Shown here: positions 43,021-52,402 of the stretch, in pieces
Layout: each line of letters begins with the position of its first letter
Numbering within the stretch: the first letter of the stretch is position 1
Origin: Burkholderia sp. Nafp2/4-1b
Lineage (GTDB): Bacteria; Pseudomonadota; Gammaproteobacteria; Burkholderiales; Burkholderiaceae
Direction of reading: 5' to 3'
NCBI RefSeq assembly: GCF_003635165.1
Contig: NZ_ML058600.1
Location: 1 to 64,000 of the forward strand
DNA: 64,000 bases
The notes under the pieces: generated by a model
What the model was told of the DNA's origin: nothing
Databases searched by the model: none
The model's input: the letters and a program-made list of their open reading frames with translations, nothing else
Position numbers and translations under genes: made by a program

Positions 43021-43497
43021 ATGACTCAGCCTACCCGCTCCCCGGACGCGCCCTCCGGCTTTACCTGGCCGGTACGCGTGTACTACGAGGATACCGATGC
43101 AGGCGGCATCGTCTTCTATGCCAACTACCTGAAATTCTTCGAGCGCGCCCGCACCGAATGGCTGCGCGCGTGCGGGATCGACCAGCGTCGGCTTGCCGAC
43201 GACACGGGCGCGATCTTCATCGTGCGCAGCACGTCGCTCGACTACCGCGCGCCGGCGCGACTCGACGACGCACTGACGATCACGAGCCGGCCCGGACGCA
43301 TCGGCCGCGCATCAGTGGAATTCACGCAGGAAGCATGGCGTGGCGACACGCTGCTCGTCGCCGGACACATCCGCCTCGGCTGCGTCGACCGAACCGGTAT
43401 CCGGCCCGCGGCGATCCCGCCGGCCGTACTCGACGTGCTGCAACGCGGGCCCGTCATCGACGCCGGGCAGACTGTATTGTCAACGAAGCTCGGATGA
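43021..43497 (+). CDS. ybgC: Acyl-CoA thioesterase YbgC, Tol-Pal associated
   Basis: 158 aa. Hotdog-fold thioesterase with the catalytic Asp in RVYYEDTDAGGIVFYANYLK and FERARTEWLR. It hydrolyses short acyl-CoA or acyl-ACP and is linked to phospholipid metabolism at the inner membrane. First gene of the classic ybgC-tolQRAB-pal-cpoB set; 144 bases separate it from tolQ. The ATG at 43021 is chosen because earlier starts add a basic, non-conserved tail. Confidence 0.94.
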   Translation: MTQPTRSPDAPSGFTWPVRVYYEDTDAGGIVFYANYLKFFERARTEWLRACGIDQRRLADDTGAIFIVRSTSLDYRAPARLDDALTITSRPGRIGRASVEFTQEAWRGDTLLVAGHIRLGCVDRTGIRPAAIPPAVLDVLQRGPVIDAGQTVLSTKLG

Positions 43498-43641
43498 GCG
43501 CCGTTTAGACAAAGCCTATGAACTTGCCTTCCTGAATCGATACTAAGCAAGGTTCGGCGCCAGGCATGGCCGGCGCGCCGCGCCGCACGCACACCGTGCG
43601 CCCTCGCCGGGCATCCCCGAAGGGACGTTACTCAAACCTCT

Positions 43642-44319
43642 ATGAACACTTCTCAAGACCTGTCGATCATTTCCCTCGTCCTCAACGCGAGCGTGCTGGC
43701 CCAGGCCGTGATGGGGCTGCTGTTGCTGCTGTCGCTGATGTCGTGGACCTTCATCTTCCGCAAGTGGTTCGCGATCCGCCGCGCCCGCGCGCAAACCGAA
43801 CGCTTCGAAAGGGATTTCTGGTCGGGCGGCGACCTGCAGGCGCTGTATCAGAGCGCGGCCAACAACCGTCACACGATCGGCGCGCTCGAGCGGATCTTCG
43901 AATCGGGGATGCGTGAATTCCTGAAGGCGAAGGAAAAGCGCATCAGCGACCCGGGCCTCGTGCTCGATGGCGCACGACGCGCGATGCGCGCGTCGTTCCA
44001 GCGCGAAATGGATGTGCTGGAGGCGAACCTCGCGTTCCTCGCGTCGGTCGGCTCGGTCAGCCCGTACATCGGTCTGTTCGGCACCGTCTGGGGGATCATG
44101 AATTCGTTCCGCGGGCTCGCGAACGTGCAGCAGGCGACGCTCGCGAACGTCGCGCCCGGCATCGCCGAGGCGCTCGTCGCCACCGCGATCGGCCTGTTCG
44201 CCGCGATTCCCGCGGTGGTCGCGTACAACCGCTACGCGCACGACATCGACCGCCTCGCGATCCGCTTCGAGACCTTCATCGAAGAGTTCTCGAACATCCT
44301 GCAGCGTCAGGCCCAGTAA
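43642..44319 (+). CDS. tolQ: Tol-Pal system protein TolQ
   Basis: 225 aa. Inner-membrane subunit of the proton-driven TolQR motor, MotA/ExbB family. Three helices: LNASVLAQAVMGLLLLLSLM near residue 25, FLASVGSVSPYIGLFGTVWG near 140 and EALVATAIGLFAAIPAVVAY near 175. The last two line the channel. Ten bases separate it from tolR. Confidence 0.97.
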   Translation: MNTSQDLSIISLVLNASVLAQAVMGLLLLLSLMSWTFIFRKWFAIRRARAQTERFERDFWSGGDLQALYQSAANNRHTIGALERIFESGMREFLKAKEKRISDPGLVLDGARRAMRASFQREMDVLEANLAFLASVGSVSPYIGLFGTVWGIMNSFRGLANVQQATLANVAPGIAEALVATAIGLFAAIPAVVAYNRYAHDIDRLAIRFETFIEEFSNILQRQAQ

Positions 44320-44329
44320 GGAGCACGCC

Positions 44330-44779
44330 ATGGCAGGAAGTCCCATTCGATCCAGCATGCGCGGCGGCCGTTCGCGCCGCGCGATGGCCGACATCAACGT
44401 CGTGCCGTACATCGACGTGATGCTGGTGCTGCTCGTGATCTTCATGGTCACGGCACCGCTCGTCGCCCCGTCGATCATCAATCTGCCGACCGTCGGCAAC
44501 GCGGCACCGCAGGAACAGACGCCGCCTGTCGTCGTCAACATCAAGGCCGACCGCACGATGAGCGTCAAGTACAAGGGCGACTCCGGCGCGACGCAGGAAG
44601 GCACGATGAGCAAGGCCGAGCTCGACAGCTTCATCATGGCCCGGCAGGCCGATCATCCCGACCAGCCGGTCGTCATCGCGGCCGACAAGACCGTGCAGTA
44701 CGATGCGGTCATGACCGTGATGTCGGATCTGAAGGCGCGCGGCGTCAAGCGCGTCGGCCTCCTCGTCAAATCGCAATGA
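44330..44779 (+). CDS. tolR: Tol-Pal system protein TolR
   Basis: 149 aa. One membrane helix with the essential channel Asp in PYIDVMLVLLVIFMVTAPLV, then a periplasmic domain (NLPTVGN, VVVNIKADRTMSV) ending in the TolR/ExbD signature VMTVMSDLKARGVKRVGLL. ATGA overlap with tolA. Confidence 0.97.
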   Translation: MAGSPIRSSMRGGRSRRAMADINVVPYIDVMLVLLVIFMVTAPLVAPSIINLPTVGNAAPQEQTPPVVVNIKADRTMSVKYKGDSGATQEGTMSKAELDSFIMARQADHPDQPVVIAADKTVQYDAVMTVMSDLKARGVKRVGLLVKSQ

Positions 44780-45843
44780 ACCGGCAGCAATCCACGCGCA
44801 GCAACGGCTACCCGTCTCAGCCCCCGCGCGAGCGCGGTACGTGGCGCGCGTTCGCGCTGGCCGCGCTGATGCACGTGCTGCTCGCGCTGTTTCTCTACCA
44901 CGGCGTGCAGTGGCAGAACAGCACGCCGGCGGGCGCCGAAGCCGAGCTGTGGACCGAGGTGCCGGATGTCCCTGCGCCGCGGCCCGTCGTCACGCCCACG
45001 CCGCCCGCGAAACTCGCGCCGCCCCCTCCCCCGGTCCGGGACGAGCAGGCGGACATCGCGCTGCAGCAGAAGAAGCGGCAGCAGGAAGCGGCAGCACGAG
45101 AAGCGCTGCTCGAGCAGCAGCGCCGCGCACAACAACTGAAGCAGCAGGAAGAGGAAGCCCGCCGCGCGCAGCTCGCGGCCCAGCAGGCCGCCGCGCTCGC
45201 CGCGGAAAAGGCCGCCGAACGTGACAAGCAGAAGCAGGTAGCGAAACTGAAGCAACAGCAGCTCGCCGAGCAGCAGAAGCTCGAACAGCAAAAGCTCCAG
45301 CAGCAGAAACAGCAGCAACAGAAGCAGGCGCAGCAGGAAGCACAGCAGGCGGCGAAGGCCAAGGCGGATGCCGCCGCGAAGGCGAAGGCCGAAGCGCAGG
45401 CCAAGGCGAAGGCCGAAGCGGCTGCGCGTGCGAAGGCGGATGCCGCGGCGAAGGCGAAGCTCGACCAGGAACGAAATGCGCGGCTCGCGCAGATGCAAGG
45501 CCTCGCAGGCGCCGGCGAAGGCGGCGGTCAGGGGCTCGCGAAAAACGGCACCGGCACGGGTTCCGGCGGCAACGCCGCGTCGCCCGGCTACGCCGACAAG
45601 GTGCGCCGGCGCGTGAAGCCGAACATCGTGTGGGGCGGCGAACGCGCGGGGCTCACGACGATCGTGAAGATCCGCTGTACGCCTTCGGGCGACCTGTTGA
45701 GCGTCTCGGTCTCGCGGCCGAGCGGCAATTCGGGGTGGGATCAGGCGGTCGTCAATGCGATCCAGGCGTCGGTTCCGTTACCGCCCGATACTGACGGTCA
45801 TACCCCGTCCAGTATTACGATTACCTTCAAGGCGGCGGAGTGA
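44776..45843 (+). CDS. tolA: Cell envelope integrity protein TolA
   Basis: 355 aa. N-terminal anchor helix with the SxxxH motif region (FALAALMHVLLALFLYHGVQ). A Pro-rich segment precedes a long Gln/Lys/Ala-rich helix, residues about 95-235 (QQKKRQQEAAAREALLEQQR; KAKAEAQAKAKAEAAARA). A C-terminal TonB-like domain follows (GYADKVRRRVKPNIVW, IRCTPSGDLLSVSVSRPSGN, WDQAVVNAIQASVPLPPD). It transmits force from TolQR to TolB/Pal across the periplasm. The low-complexity helix is repeat-rich DNA and may vary between strains. Confidence 0.96.
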   Translation: MNRQQSTRSNGYPSQPPRERGTWRAFALAALMHVLLALFLYHGVQWQNSTPAGAEAELWTEVPDVPAPRPVVTPTPPAKLAPPPPPVRDEQADIALQQKKRQQEAAAREALLEQQRRAQQLKQQEEEARRAQLAAQQAAALAAEKAAERDKQKQVAKLKQQQLAEQQKLEQQKLQQQKQQQQKQAQQEAQQAAKAKADAAAKAKAEAQAKAKAEAAARAKADAAAKAKLDQERNARLAQMQGLAGAGEGGGQGLAKNGTGTGSGGNAASPGYADKVRRRVKPNIVWGGERAGLTTIVKIRCTPSGDLLSVSVSRPSGNSGWDQAVVNAIQASVPLPPDTDGHTPSSITITFKAAE

Positions 45844-45951
45844 GCGGAAATGCGCTTACACTCCGTGCGTCGCTGGCGGACGGGAACGAATCGGGTATTT
45901 TTACTGTCTCTGCGGTTGCGCAGCGATCCAAGTCACATGGGAAGCAGAAGC

Positions 45952-47247
45952 ATGAGTTTGATGACGAAACTAGGTTTCAGGGCACTCGTGGCCTCGTGTC
46001 TGATTGCGGCGGGCGGCGCCGCTAACGCGCAGGTCAACGTGGTGATCACCGGTGTCGGTTCGACCCAGTTCCCCATCGCTACCGCGAACTTCGCAAACGA
46101 GGCGGGCTTGCCGCAGCAGGTCACGTCGATCGTCCGCGCGGACCTCGCGCGCAGCGGCAAATTCACCAATATCGACGCGGGCAGCACGCCCGTGCCCGAG
46201 ACCGCTTCGGTCGATCTCGGCGCATGGAAGGCCAAGGGTGCGAATGCGTTCGTCGCCGGCAGCGTGAACCGCGAAGCGAATGGCCAGTACAAGGTGAACT
46301 TCATCCTGTACGACACCGTGAAACAGCAAAGCCTCGGCGGCCTGTCGCTGACGGCGAACGACACCACGCTGCGCACGGCCGGCCACAAGATCGCCGACTA
46401 CATCTACCAGAAGCTGCTCGGCGTGCGCGGCGTGTTCGCCACGCGGCTGTCGTACGTGATCAAGACCGGCAACCGCTACCAGCTGCAGATCTCCGATTCG
46501 GACGGCCAGAACGCGCGCATCGCGCTGTCGAGCACCGAGCCGATCATCTCGCCGGCGTGGTCGCCGAGCGGGACCAAGGTCGCGTACGTATCGTTCGAGC
46601 GCAAGAAGCCGATCGTCTACATCCACGACCTGCCGACCGGCCGCCGCTACATGGTCTCCGACCAGAAGGGCAACAACAGCGCGCCGGCGTGGTCGCCGGA
46701 CAGCGACACGCTGGCCGTCGCGCTGTCGCTGACGGGCAATACGCAAATCTATACGGTCAATGCGAACGGCGGCGGTCTGCGCCGGCTCACGCAGAGCAGC
46801 TCGATCGACACCGAGCCGTTCTACTCGCCGGACGGCCGCTGGATCTATTTCACGAGCGATCGCGGCGGCGCGCCGCAGATCTACCGGATGCCCGCGCAAG
46901 GCGAAAGCGCCGGCGCGGCACAACGCGTGACCTTCACCGGCAGCTACAACACCAGCCCGCGCATCAGCCCGGACGGCAAGCTGCTGGCCTACATCTCCCG
47001 CACGGGTGGGGGGTTCAAGCTGTACGTTCAGGATCTGCAGACCGGCGCGGCGAACGCCATCACGAACACCAATCGCGACGAATCGCCGAGCTTCGCGGCA
47101 AACGGCCAGTACCTTCTCTACGCGACCCAGTCGGGTGGTCGTAACGTGCTGGCAGCAGTGCCCTCCGACGGCAGCGCGCCGCCGCAGATCCTGTCCGTCC
47201 AGGGCGGCTCCGTTCGTGAGCCGTCGTGGGGGCCCTTCATGCAATGA
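45952..47247 (+). CDS. tolB: Tol-Pal system beta-propeller protein TolB
   Basis: 431 aa from [13 protein letters not shown] signal peptide ends near ANAQ, then the D1 domain ([18 protein letters not shown]) and a six-bladed propeller with repeats of the type [49 protein letters not shown] and [14 protein letters not shown]. Periplasmic; binds Pal and TolA. Longer reading frames upstream lack a signal peptide and are not chosen. Confidence 0.97.
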   Translation: MSLMTKLGFRALVASCLIAAGGAANAQVNVVITGVGSTQFPIATANFANEAGLPQQVTSIVRADLARSGKFTNIDAGSTPVPETASVDLGAWKAKGANAFVAGSVNREANGQYKVNFILYDTVKQQSLGGLSLTANDTTLRTAGHKIADYIYQKLLGVRGVFATRLSYVIKTGNRYQLQISDSDGQNARIALSSTEPIISPAWSPSGTKVAYVSFERKKPIVYIHDLPTGRRYMVSDQKGNNSAPAWSPDSDTLAVALSLTGNTQIYTVNANGGGLRRLTQSSSIDTEPFYSPDGRWIYFTSDRGGAPQIYRMPAQGESAGAAQRVTFTGSYNTSPRISPDGKLLAYISRTGGGFKLYVQDLQTGAANAITNTNRDESPSFAANGQYLLYATQSGGRNVLAAVPSDGSAPPQILSVQGGSVREPSWGPFMQ

Positions 47248-47264
47248 CCACAAGGAGATTAACC

Positions 47265-47774
47265 ATGATGTCGAACAAAGCTCGTCTGGCCCTGGCCGTG
47301 ATGATGATCAGCGCGCTCGCAGCGTGTAAGTCGGGCGTGAAGCTCGACGACAAGGCCAACGCAGGTGCGGTCAGCACGCAGCCGAGCGCCGACAACGTCG
47401 CACAAGTGAACGTCGATCCGCTGAACGATCCGAACAGCCCGCTCGCGAAGCGCAGCATCTACTTCGATTTCGACAGCTATTCGGTGAAGGACGAGTACCA
47501 GCCGCTGATGCAGCAACACGCTCAGTATCTGAAGAGCCACCCGCAGCGCCACGTGCTGATCCAGGGCAACACCGACGAACGCGGCACGAGCGAGTACAAC
47601 CTCGCGCTGGGCCAGAAGCGTGCGGAAGCGGTTCGCCGTGCGATGGCACTGCTCGGCGTGAACGACTCGCAGATGGAAGCCGTGAGCCTCGGCAAGGAAA
47701 AGCCGCAAGCATCGGGTCACGACGAAGCATCGTGGGCGCAGAACCGTCGCGCCGACCTCGTCTACCAACAGTAA
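47265..47774 (+). CDS. pal: Peptidoglycan-associated lipoprotein Pal
   Basis: 169 aa from MMSNKARLALAVMM, behind AAGGAG. Lipobox ALAAC near residue 22, a short linker, then the OmpA-like peptidoglycan-binding domain (IYFDFDSYSVKDEYQPLMQQ, IQGNTDERGTSEYNLALGQK, RAEAVRRAMALLGV), whose Asp and Arg bind diaminopimelate. Outer-membrane anchor of the Tol-Pal bridge used during division. Confidence 0.97.
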   Translation: MMSNKARLALAVMMISALAACKSGVKLDDKANAGAVSTQPSADNVAQVNVDPLNDPNSPLAKRSIYFDFDSYSVKDEYQPLMQQHAQYLKSHPQRHVLIQGNTDERGTSEYNLALGQKRAEAVRRAMALLGVNDSQMEAVSLGKEKPQASGHDEASWAQNRRADLVYQQ

Positions 47775-47793
47775 GTAACGGAAGAGTTGCCGT

Positions 47794-48543
47794 ATGACGC
47801 ACCGTGTAACCTGGCTGCGCGTGGCCGCAGCATTCTGCGTCGTCGGCGCGGCGTGGTCGGCCGCGCCGGCGCACGCCGGCATGTTCGACGACAATGAGGC
47901 GCGCCGCGCCGTGCTCGATCTGCGCAGCAAGAGCGACAACCTGTCGAACCAGTTGTCGGCCGCCCAGCGTACGATCCTCGATCAATCCGGCCGTATCGAC
48001 CAGCTGAACCAGCAGGTCGCGACGCTGCGCGGCGAGAACGAGGACCTGACGAACCGGCTGACGACGCTCGAACGGCAGCAGAAGGAGTACTACCAGGATC
48101 TCGACACGCGACTCAAGAAGTTCGAGCCGCAACAGGCGACGATCGATGGTGTCGAAGGCACCGTGCAGCCGGGTGAAACGGAGGCGCTCAGCGCGGCACA
48201 GCAGCAGTTCCGCAACGGCAACTTCAAGGCGGCTGCGGCTTCGTTCCGCAGTTTCATCGCGAAGTATCCGCAGAGCCCGTACCAGCCGACCGCGCAGTAC
48301 TGGCTCGGCAATGCGCAATACGCGCTGCGCGACTACCGTGGCTCGACTGCGACGTGGCAAGCGATCGTGAGCAAGTATCCGCAGCATCCGCGCGCGGCCG
48401 ACTCGCTCGTCGCGATCGGCACGAACCAGCTCGAGCAAGGCCAGAAGGCGGCCGCGAAGAAAACGTTCGAGCAGGTCGTGTCGCAGTACGCCGGATCGAA
48501 CGCTGCGCAGACCGCGCAGGGCAAGATCGAGAGCATCAAATAA
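47794..48543 (+). CDS. cpoB: Cell division coordinator CpoB (YbgF)
   Basis: 249 aa. A signal peptide ends at PAHAG; a trimerising coiled coil follows at residues about 40-110 (LRSKSDNLSNQLSAAQ, LRGENEDLTNRLTTLERQQK). TPR repeats come next (QQFRNGNFKAAAASFRSFIA, YWLGNAQYALRDYRGSTATW). The periplasmic protein links Tol to PBP1B. Last gene of the tol-pal operon, followed by a tRNA with its own promoter. Confidence 0.95.
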   Translation: MTHRVTWLRVAAAFCVVGAAWSAAPAHAGMFDDNEARRAVLDLRSKSDNLSNQLSAAQRTILDQSGRIDQLNQQVATLRGENEDLTNRLTTLERQQKEYYQDLDTRLKKFEPQQATIDGVEGTVQPGETEALSAAQQQFRNGNFKAAAASFRSFIAKYPQSPYQPTAQYWLGNAQYALRDYRGSTATWQAIVSKYPQHPRAADSLVAIGTNQLEQGQKAAAKKTFEQVVSQYAGSNAAQTAQGKIESIK

Positions 48544-48559
48544 TTGTCGCGACAGGTTG

Positions 48560-48588
48560 TTGACAGACCTGCAATCCGTCGCTATAAT
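48560..48588 (+). promoter_or_regulatory. Consensus sigma-70 promoter of tRNA-Lys
   Basis: Perfect TTGACA (48560-48565), 17-base spacer and perfect TATAAT (48583-48588). Transcription should start near 48595, about 55 bases before the tRNA. Confidence 0.92.
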
Positions 48589-48648
48589 TTTTTGCTCTTC
48601 GGGTCGCTGAACGAATTAACGCAACGGCCCGACAGGTTTCAAGAACGT

Positions 48649-48725
48649 GGGGTGGTAACTCAGTTGGTTAGAGTATCTGACTTTTAATCAGAGAGTCGAG
48701 GGTTCGAGTCCCTCCCACCCTACCA
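48649..48725 (+). tRNA. tRNA-Lys (anticodon TTT)
   Basis: Cloverleaf: acceptor GGGGTGG / CCACCCT, D-arm with AGTTGGTTA, anticodon stem TCTGA / TCAGA with loop CTTTTAA (anticodon TTT at 48683-48685), T-arm GAGGG TTCGAGT CCCTC, discriminator A, and CCA encoded at 48723-48725. A small stem-loop (ACTATC TTC GATAGT) follows, and then the terminator. Confidence 0.98.
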
Positions 48726-48747
48726 ACTATCTTCGATAGTGCAATTA

Positions 48748-48772
48748 AAGCCTCCCAAGTGGAGGCTTTTTT
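48748..48772 (+). terminator. Intrinsic terminator of tRNA-Lys
   Basis: AAGCCTCC, loop CAAGT, GGAGGCTT, then TTTT, 22 bases after the tRNA 3' end. Confidence 0.95.
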
Positions 48773-48995
48773 GCGTCTGCTTCCGCCGTGTCGCGTTCGG
48801 CATCATCGCGAGCAGTGCCTGCCCAGTGCGTTCACGATCGCACGCGCACCCGGCTGCGCGCTCGTGAGACGTTTGCGCTAAAAATTGACACTCAATCGTA
48901 TCGAAACCCTCAGCGCGAACGATCAGAATGAGTCCTGCATCGCCCGGGATCGCGGCATCCGCCGCCCGCCCCTTCTCTTCTCGAAAGGACGCATC

Positions 48996-49325
48996 ATGCT
49001 GAACTGGAACGAATACCGAAAGGAACTCTCGACCCGCATCGGCGACATCGCGAAGCTGTCGCCCGACACGCTGGCCGGCTATCAGGCGCTGGCAGGCGCG
49101 GGCGCCAAGACGGGCCATCTCGATGCGAAGACGCGCGAGCTGATCGCGCTCGCGGTGGCCGTCACGACGCGCTGCGACGGCTGTATCGCCGTGCACACGG
49201 CCGAAGCCGCGAAGCATGGCGCGACCAAGGAGGAAGTGGCCGAAGCGCTCGGCGTCGCGATCGCGCTGAACGCGGGTGCGGCGCTGGTCTACTCGGCCCG
49301 CGTGATGGATGCGCTCGGCGACTGA
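48996..49325 (+). CDS. AhpD-like carboxymuconolactone-decarboxylase-family protein
   Basis: 109 aa from MLNWNEYRKELST, behind AAGGA. All-helical AhpD fold with the redox motif TRCDGCIAVHTAEA (Cys-x-x-Cys and nearby His), so probably a peroxidase-type or disulfide-active protein rather than a decarboxylase. The DAKTRELIALAVAVT segment is the family signature. Stands alone between tRNA-Lys and a YafJ-like gene. Partner reductant unknown. Confidence 0.88.
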   Translation: MLNWNEYRKELSTRIGDIAKLSPDTLAGYQALAGAGAKTGHLDAKTRELIALAVAVTTRCDGCIAVHTAEAAKHGATKEEVAEALGVAIALNAGAALVYSARVMDALGD

Positions 49326-49468
49326 CGCGCGCGCTCGCTGCAACTGTTGCAGAGCGTTGCAAGGCGATCACGGCGGCCTCGTCCAATCGGCCGGCCGCCG
49401 CGGATCGCCTGCGGCTGCGCGATGAAGTCGGCTACCATGCGCGAAGATTCATCGCGAAGGAGCGCTTC

Positions 49469-50302
49469 ATGTGCCGCTGGCTCGCCTACACCGGTAATCC
49501 GATCCATCTCGAGACCGTACTGTTTCGCGCGAAGCATTCGCTGATCGACCAGAGCCTGCATTCCGAGCTCGGCGCGACCACCACCAACGGCGACGGGTTC
49601 GGCATCGGCTGGTACGGCCACCCCGACGAACTGCCGTTCCGCTACCGTTCCGTGCACCCGGCGTGGAACGACCGCAACCTGCGCGAGGCTGCGCGCGCGA
49701 TCCGCTCGCGGATGTTCATCGCGCATATCCGCGCGGCCACCGACACGCCCGTTCAGGAAACCAACTGCCACCCGTTCCGCCACGGTCGCTGGCTGTTCGC
49801 GCACAACGGGCTGATCCGCGATTTCCACAAGCTGCGCCGCGACTTGACGATGAAGGTCGACCCGGCGCTGTTCCCGACGCTCGAAGGCTCGACCGATTCC
49901 GAGCTGATGTTCCGTCTCGCGCTGACCCACGGCCTCGAGCAGACGCCGCTGCCGGCGCTCGAGCGAATGGTCGGTGTGATCGAGGAAGCCGGCGCACGGT
50001 ATCGCGTCGCGGAGCCGCTCAACATGACGATCTGCGCGACGGACGGCGACCAGATCATCGCGGTGCGCTACTCGAGCGAACGGCAATCGCGGTCCCTGTT
50101 TCACAGCACGTCGTTCAAGCACCTGCACGAACTCTATCCGCACAATCCGCGCATCGCCGAAGCGGGCGACGATGCGTTCATGGTCGTGTCGGAGCCGCTC
50201 GTGGACCTGCGCGGCGCATGGGAAGAGGTGCCGGAAAACACGGCGATCGTCGCGCATGGGGCGGAGGTGCAGCAGCGGGGGTTTAGTCCGCGGCACAAGT
50301 AG
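49469..50302 (+). CDS. Class II glutamine amidotransferase, YafJ family
   Basis: 277 aa. N-terminal nucleophile: Cys2 after Met removal (MCRWLAYTGNP). NTN-hydrolase marks are GDGFGIGWYG, FIAHIRAATDTPVQETNCHP, LFAHNGLIRDFHKLR and GSTDSELMF. YafJ proteins have a glutaminase domain without an attached synthase; the acceptor is unknown. A GAAGGAG ribosome site precedes the ATG. Convergent with the GNAT gene, with only 21 bases between stops. Confidence 0.92.
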   Translation: MCRWLAYTGNPIHLETVLFRAKHSLIDQSLHSELGATTTNGDGFGIGWYGHPDELPFRYRSVHPAWNDRNLREAARAIRSRMFIAHIRAATDTPVQETNCHPFRHGRWLFAHNGLIRDFHKLRRDLTMKVDPALFPTLEGSTDSELMFRLALTHGLEQTPLPALERMVGVIEEAGARYRVAEPLNMTICATDGDQIIAVRYSSERQSRSLFHSTSFKHLHELYPHNPRIAEAGDDAFMVVSEPLVDLRGAWEEVPENTAIVAHGAEVQQRGFSPRHK

Positions 50303-50323
50303 GCCGCGAAGGCATGCACGTGC

Positions 50324-51004
50324 TCAGTCGCCGCGCGTGAGCCGCATGCGGACGGAATCGAGTTCGGCGGGTAGCCGGGGCAAGCGCGGGCGACGCCGCG
50401 TGAGCGCCGTGAAGCCCAGCCGCTCGTACAGCGCCCGGGCCCGCGCGTTCCGGGTCAGCACGTCGAGCACGATGTCGCGGCTATCGTCGCCCGGCAGCAC
50501 GCCTGCATCGAACGCATCGCGAAACAACGCCGTGAAGATGCCCTTGCCGCGCTGGCGTTCGTCCGTCGCGCAGTGTGCGATGAGGATCTGAGAACGCTTC
50601 GGCGCCGGAATCTCCGTTTCGAGCACCAGCCCGCGCAGCAGTTGCCCAATCGTGCGGCGCACGCCGAAAAAGCGCGCCAACGCCCACACGATGTGAACGT
50701 CGTCGAACATCGTCCGGCACCCGTCATGGATCGCCATCACCGCAAGCACGGTGCCGTCGACACCGACCGCGACCCGATGCCGACGCCACGAGAACCGGCC
50801 GTGACGCGACCGGAACGCCTGCTGCAGAAACGCGATGCAACGCGCATCGCTTTCACCCAGGAAGAAACCGAATTCACCGACGCCGGATGCGAAGACGAGC
50901 GGCGCGCATGCCGCCGCATCGTCCGCGAAGGCGGCGCGAAACGTCGTCAATGGGCCGCGCAGCGGAGCGTCAACCGACGACACATGCGCCGCTGCGGACG
51001 TCAT
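50324..51004 (-). CDS. GNAT-family N-acyltransferase at the end of the capsule-type operon
   Basis: 226 aa from MTSAAAHVSSVD, whose ATG overlaps the stop of the alpha-oxoamine synthase gene (ATGA), so it is translationally coupled. The GNAT core covers residues about 130-215: ILIAHCATDERQRGKGIFTA is motif A (acyl-CoA binding R/QxxGxG/A) and LDVLTRNARARALYERLGF is motif B. The N-terminal half (PLVFASGVGEFGFFLGESDA) is less conserved. In this operon it could N-acylate the amine made by the upstream oxoamine synthase or deacetylase; this is inference. Confidence 0.8.
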   Translation of the reverse strand: MTSAAAHVSSVDAPLRGPLTTFRAAFADDAAACAPLVFASGVGEFGFFLGESDARCIAFLQQAFRSRHGRFSWRRHRVAVGVDGTVLAVMAIHDGCRTMFDDVHIVWALARFFGVRRTIGQLLRGLVLETEIPAPKRSQILIAHCATDERQRGKGIFTALFRDAFDAGVLPGDDSRDIVLDVLTRNARARALYERLGFTALTRRRPRLPRLPAELDSVRMRLTRGD

Positions 51005-52329
51005 GCCGCTCGCCCAGCCAGACGCGCCAGCACGCCAACCGTCCGGCTGATCTGCTCCGGCTCGTGCGTCGAACAGATGAAGAACCGCAGGCGTGCAGCC
51101 TTCTCCTCGACGGCCGGATAAAAGATCGGCTGCACGTTGATCCCTTCTTCGAACATCGCGTTCGCCCACTGCGCGGCCTTCAGCGAACTGCCGGTGATCA
51201 CCGGCACGACCGCATACCCGGCGCTCGTGCCGGTGTTCAGTCCCGCGGCACGCGCCTCGGTCAGAAATTGCCGCCCGCGCGCCTGCAGTTGCGCAACCCG
51301 CTCCGGTTCGGCTTCCAGGCGCTCGAGCGCGGCCAGCGACGCTTCGGCGAGCGTCGGCGCAAGTCCGACGCTATAGAGAAAGCCCGGCGCCAGATGACGC
51401 AGCATGTCCACGAGCGGCTGGCAGCCTGCGATGAAACCGCCGCAACCGGCCAACGTCTTGCTCATCGTGCCCATCCACATGTCGACCTCGTCGGGTGCGA
51501 CCGCGCAATGTTCGCGGATGCCCTTGCCCGTCGCACCGAGCACGCCAAGCGAATGCGCTTCGTCGACCAGCAGGAACGCGCCGTGACGCGTCTTCACGTC
51601 GACGAAGCGCTGCAGGTCCGGGAAGTCGCCATCCATGCTGTACAGCCCTTCGATCGCGATCAGCACGTGCCGGTATTCGCGCCGCACGCGCGACAGCAAT
51701 TCGTCGAGCGCCTGCCAGTCGTTGTGCGCGAAGCTCAGCCGTTTCGCGCCGCTCAACTGCGCGCCCTGCACGATGCTGTTGTGCGCGAGCGCATCGTGGA
51801 CGATCAGGTCGCCGGGGCCGAACAGCGCGCCGATCACGGTCACGTTGGTCGCGTGGCCGCTCACGAACGCGACGCAATCGTCGGTCTCGTAGAACGCGGC
51901 GAGCGCACGCTCGAGATCGCGTTGCACCGGGCGCTCGCCCGCGACCATCCGGCTCGCGGACGCCGACGTGCCGTAGCGGTCGATCGCCGCCTTCGCACGC
52001 TCGGATACGACCGGATGGCCGGCGAGGCCGAGGTAGTTGTAGTTCGCGAAGTTCACGTATTCGCGGCCGCCGATGCGCGTGGTCGCGCCGGCAACGCCAT
52101 CGTGCACGCGGAAGAACGGCGAGTCGACACGCAGCTTCTCGCCCATCTCGCGCATGATTCTGACCTGCTGATACTGCGGCATCGATTCGAAGCGGCTGCG
52201 CGCCGATGCGGCCTGTGCCGCCGGCGTAGCGGGCATGCCGGGAGCCGCGGCCGCTTCGGTCGCCCGCTCCAGTTGCCGTTTCAGCGCTTTCGCCGCCAGT
52301 TGCTGACGAAGGTTTTCTCGGAGTGCCAT
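51001..52329 (-). CDS. wcbT: PLP-dependent alpha-oxoamine synthase (WcbT-like)
   Basis: 442 aa from MALRENLRQQ. Joins an acyl thioester to an amino acid with loss of CO2 (family of serine palmitoyltransferase, BioF, KBL and CqsA). Seen: residues 1-65 a charged helical extension beyond the core, GREYVNFANYNYLGLAGHP, SASRMVAGERPVQRDLERAL, HDALAHNS, VDEAHSLGVLG, and the Schiff-base Lys291 in GTMSKTLAGCGG. The extension and linkage to a PKS resemble oxoamine synthases that take chains from ACP domains. It follows wcbS after 73 bases and overlaps the GNAT gene. Name by synteny with the B. pseudomallei capsule cluster; substrate unproven. Confidence 0.82.
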   Translation of the reverse strand: MALRENLRQQLAAKALKRQLERATEAAAAPGMPATPAAQAASARSRFESMPQYQQVRIMREMGEKLRVDSPFFRVHDGVAGATTRIGGREYVNFANYNYLGLAGHPVVSERAKAAIDRYGTSASASRMVAGERPVQRDLERALAAFYETDDCVAFVSGHATNVTVIGALFGPGDLIVHDALAHNSIVQGAQLSGAKRLSFAHNDWQALDELLSRVRREYRHVLIAIEGLYSMDGDFPDLQRFVDVKTRHGAFLLVDEAHSLGVLGATGKGIREHCAVAPDEVDMWMGTMSKTLAGCGGFIAGCQPLVDMLRHLAPGFLYSVGLAPTLAEASLAALERLEAEPERVAQLQARGRQFLTEARAAGLNTGTSAGYAVVPVITGSSLKAAQWANAMFEEGINVQPIFYPAVEEKAARLRFFICSTHEPEQISRTVGVLARLAGRAA

Positions 52330-52402
52330 CGCTTCGTTCGCGGTATGTCGCGAATCCGTTATGAGGTATGAGGTACCGCTTGTCTTTTCAAAAGGCGCCG
52401 AT

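Noticed and set aside
48649..48725. tRNA-Lys as an integration site for a genomic island
   Set aside because: No integrase and no repeat of the tRNA 3' end was seen downstream; the following genes are ordinary.
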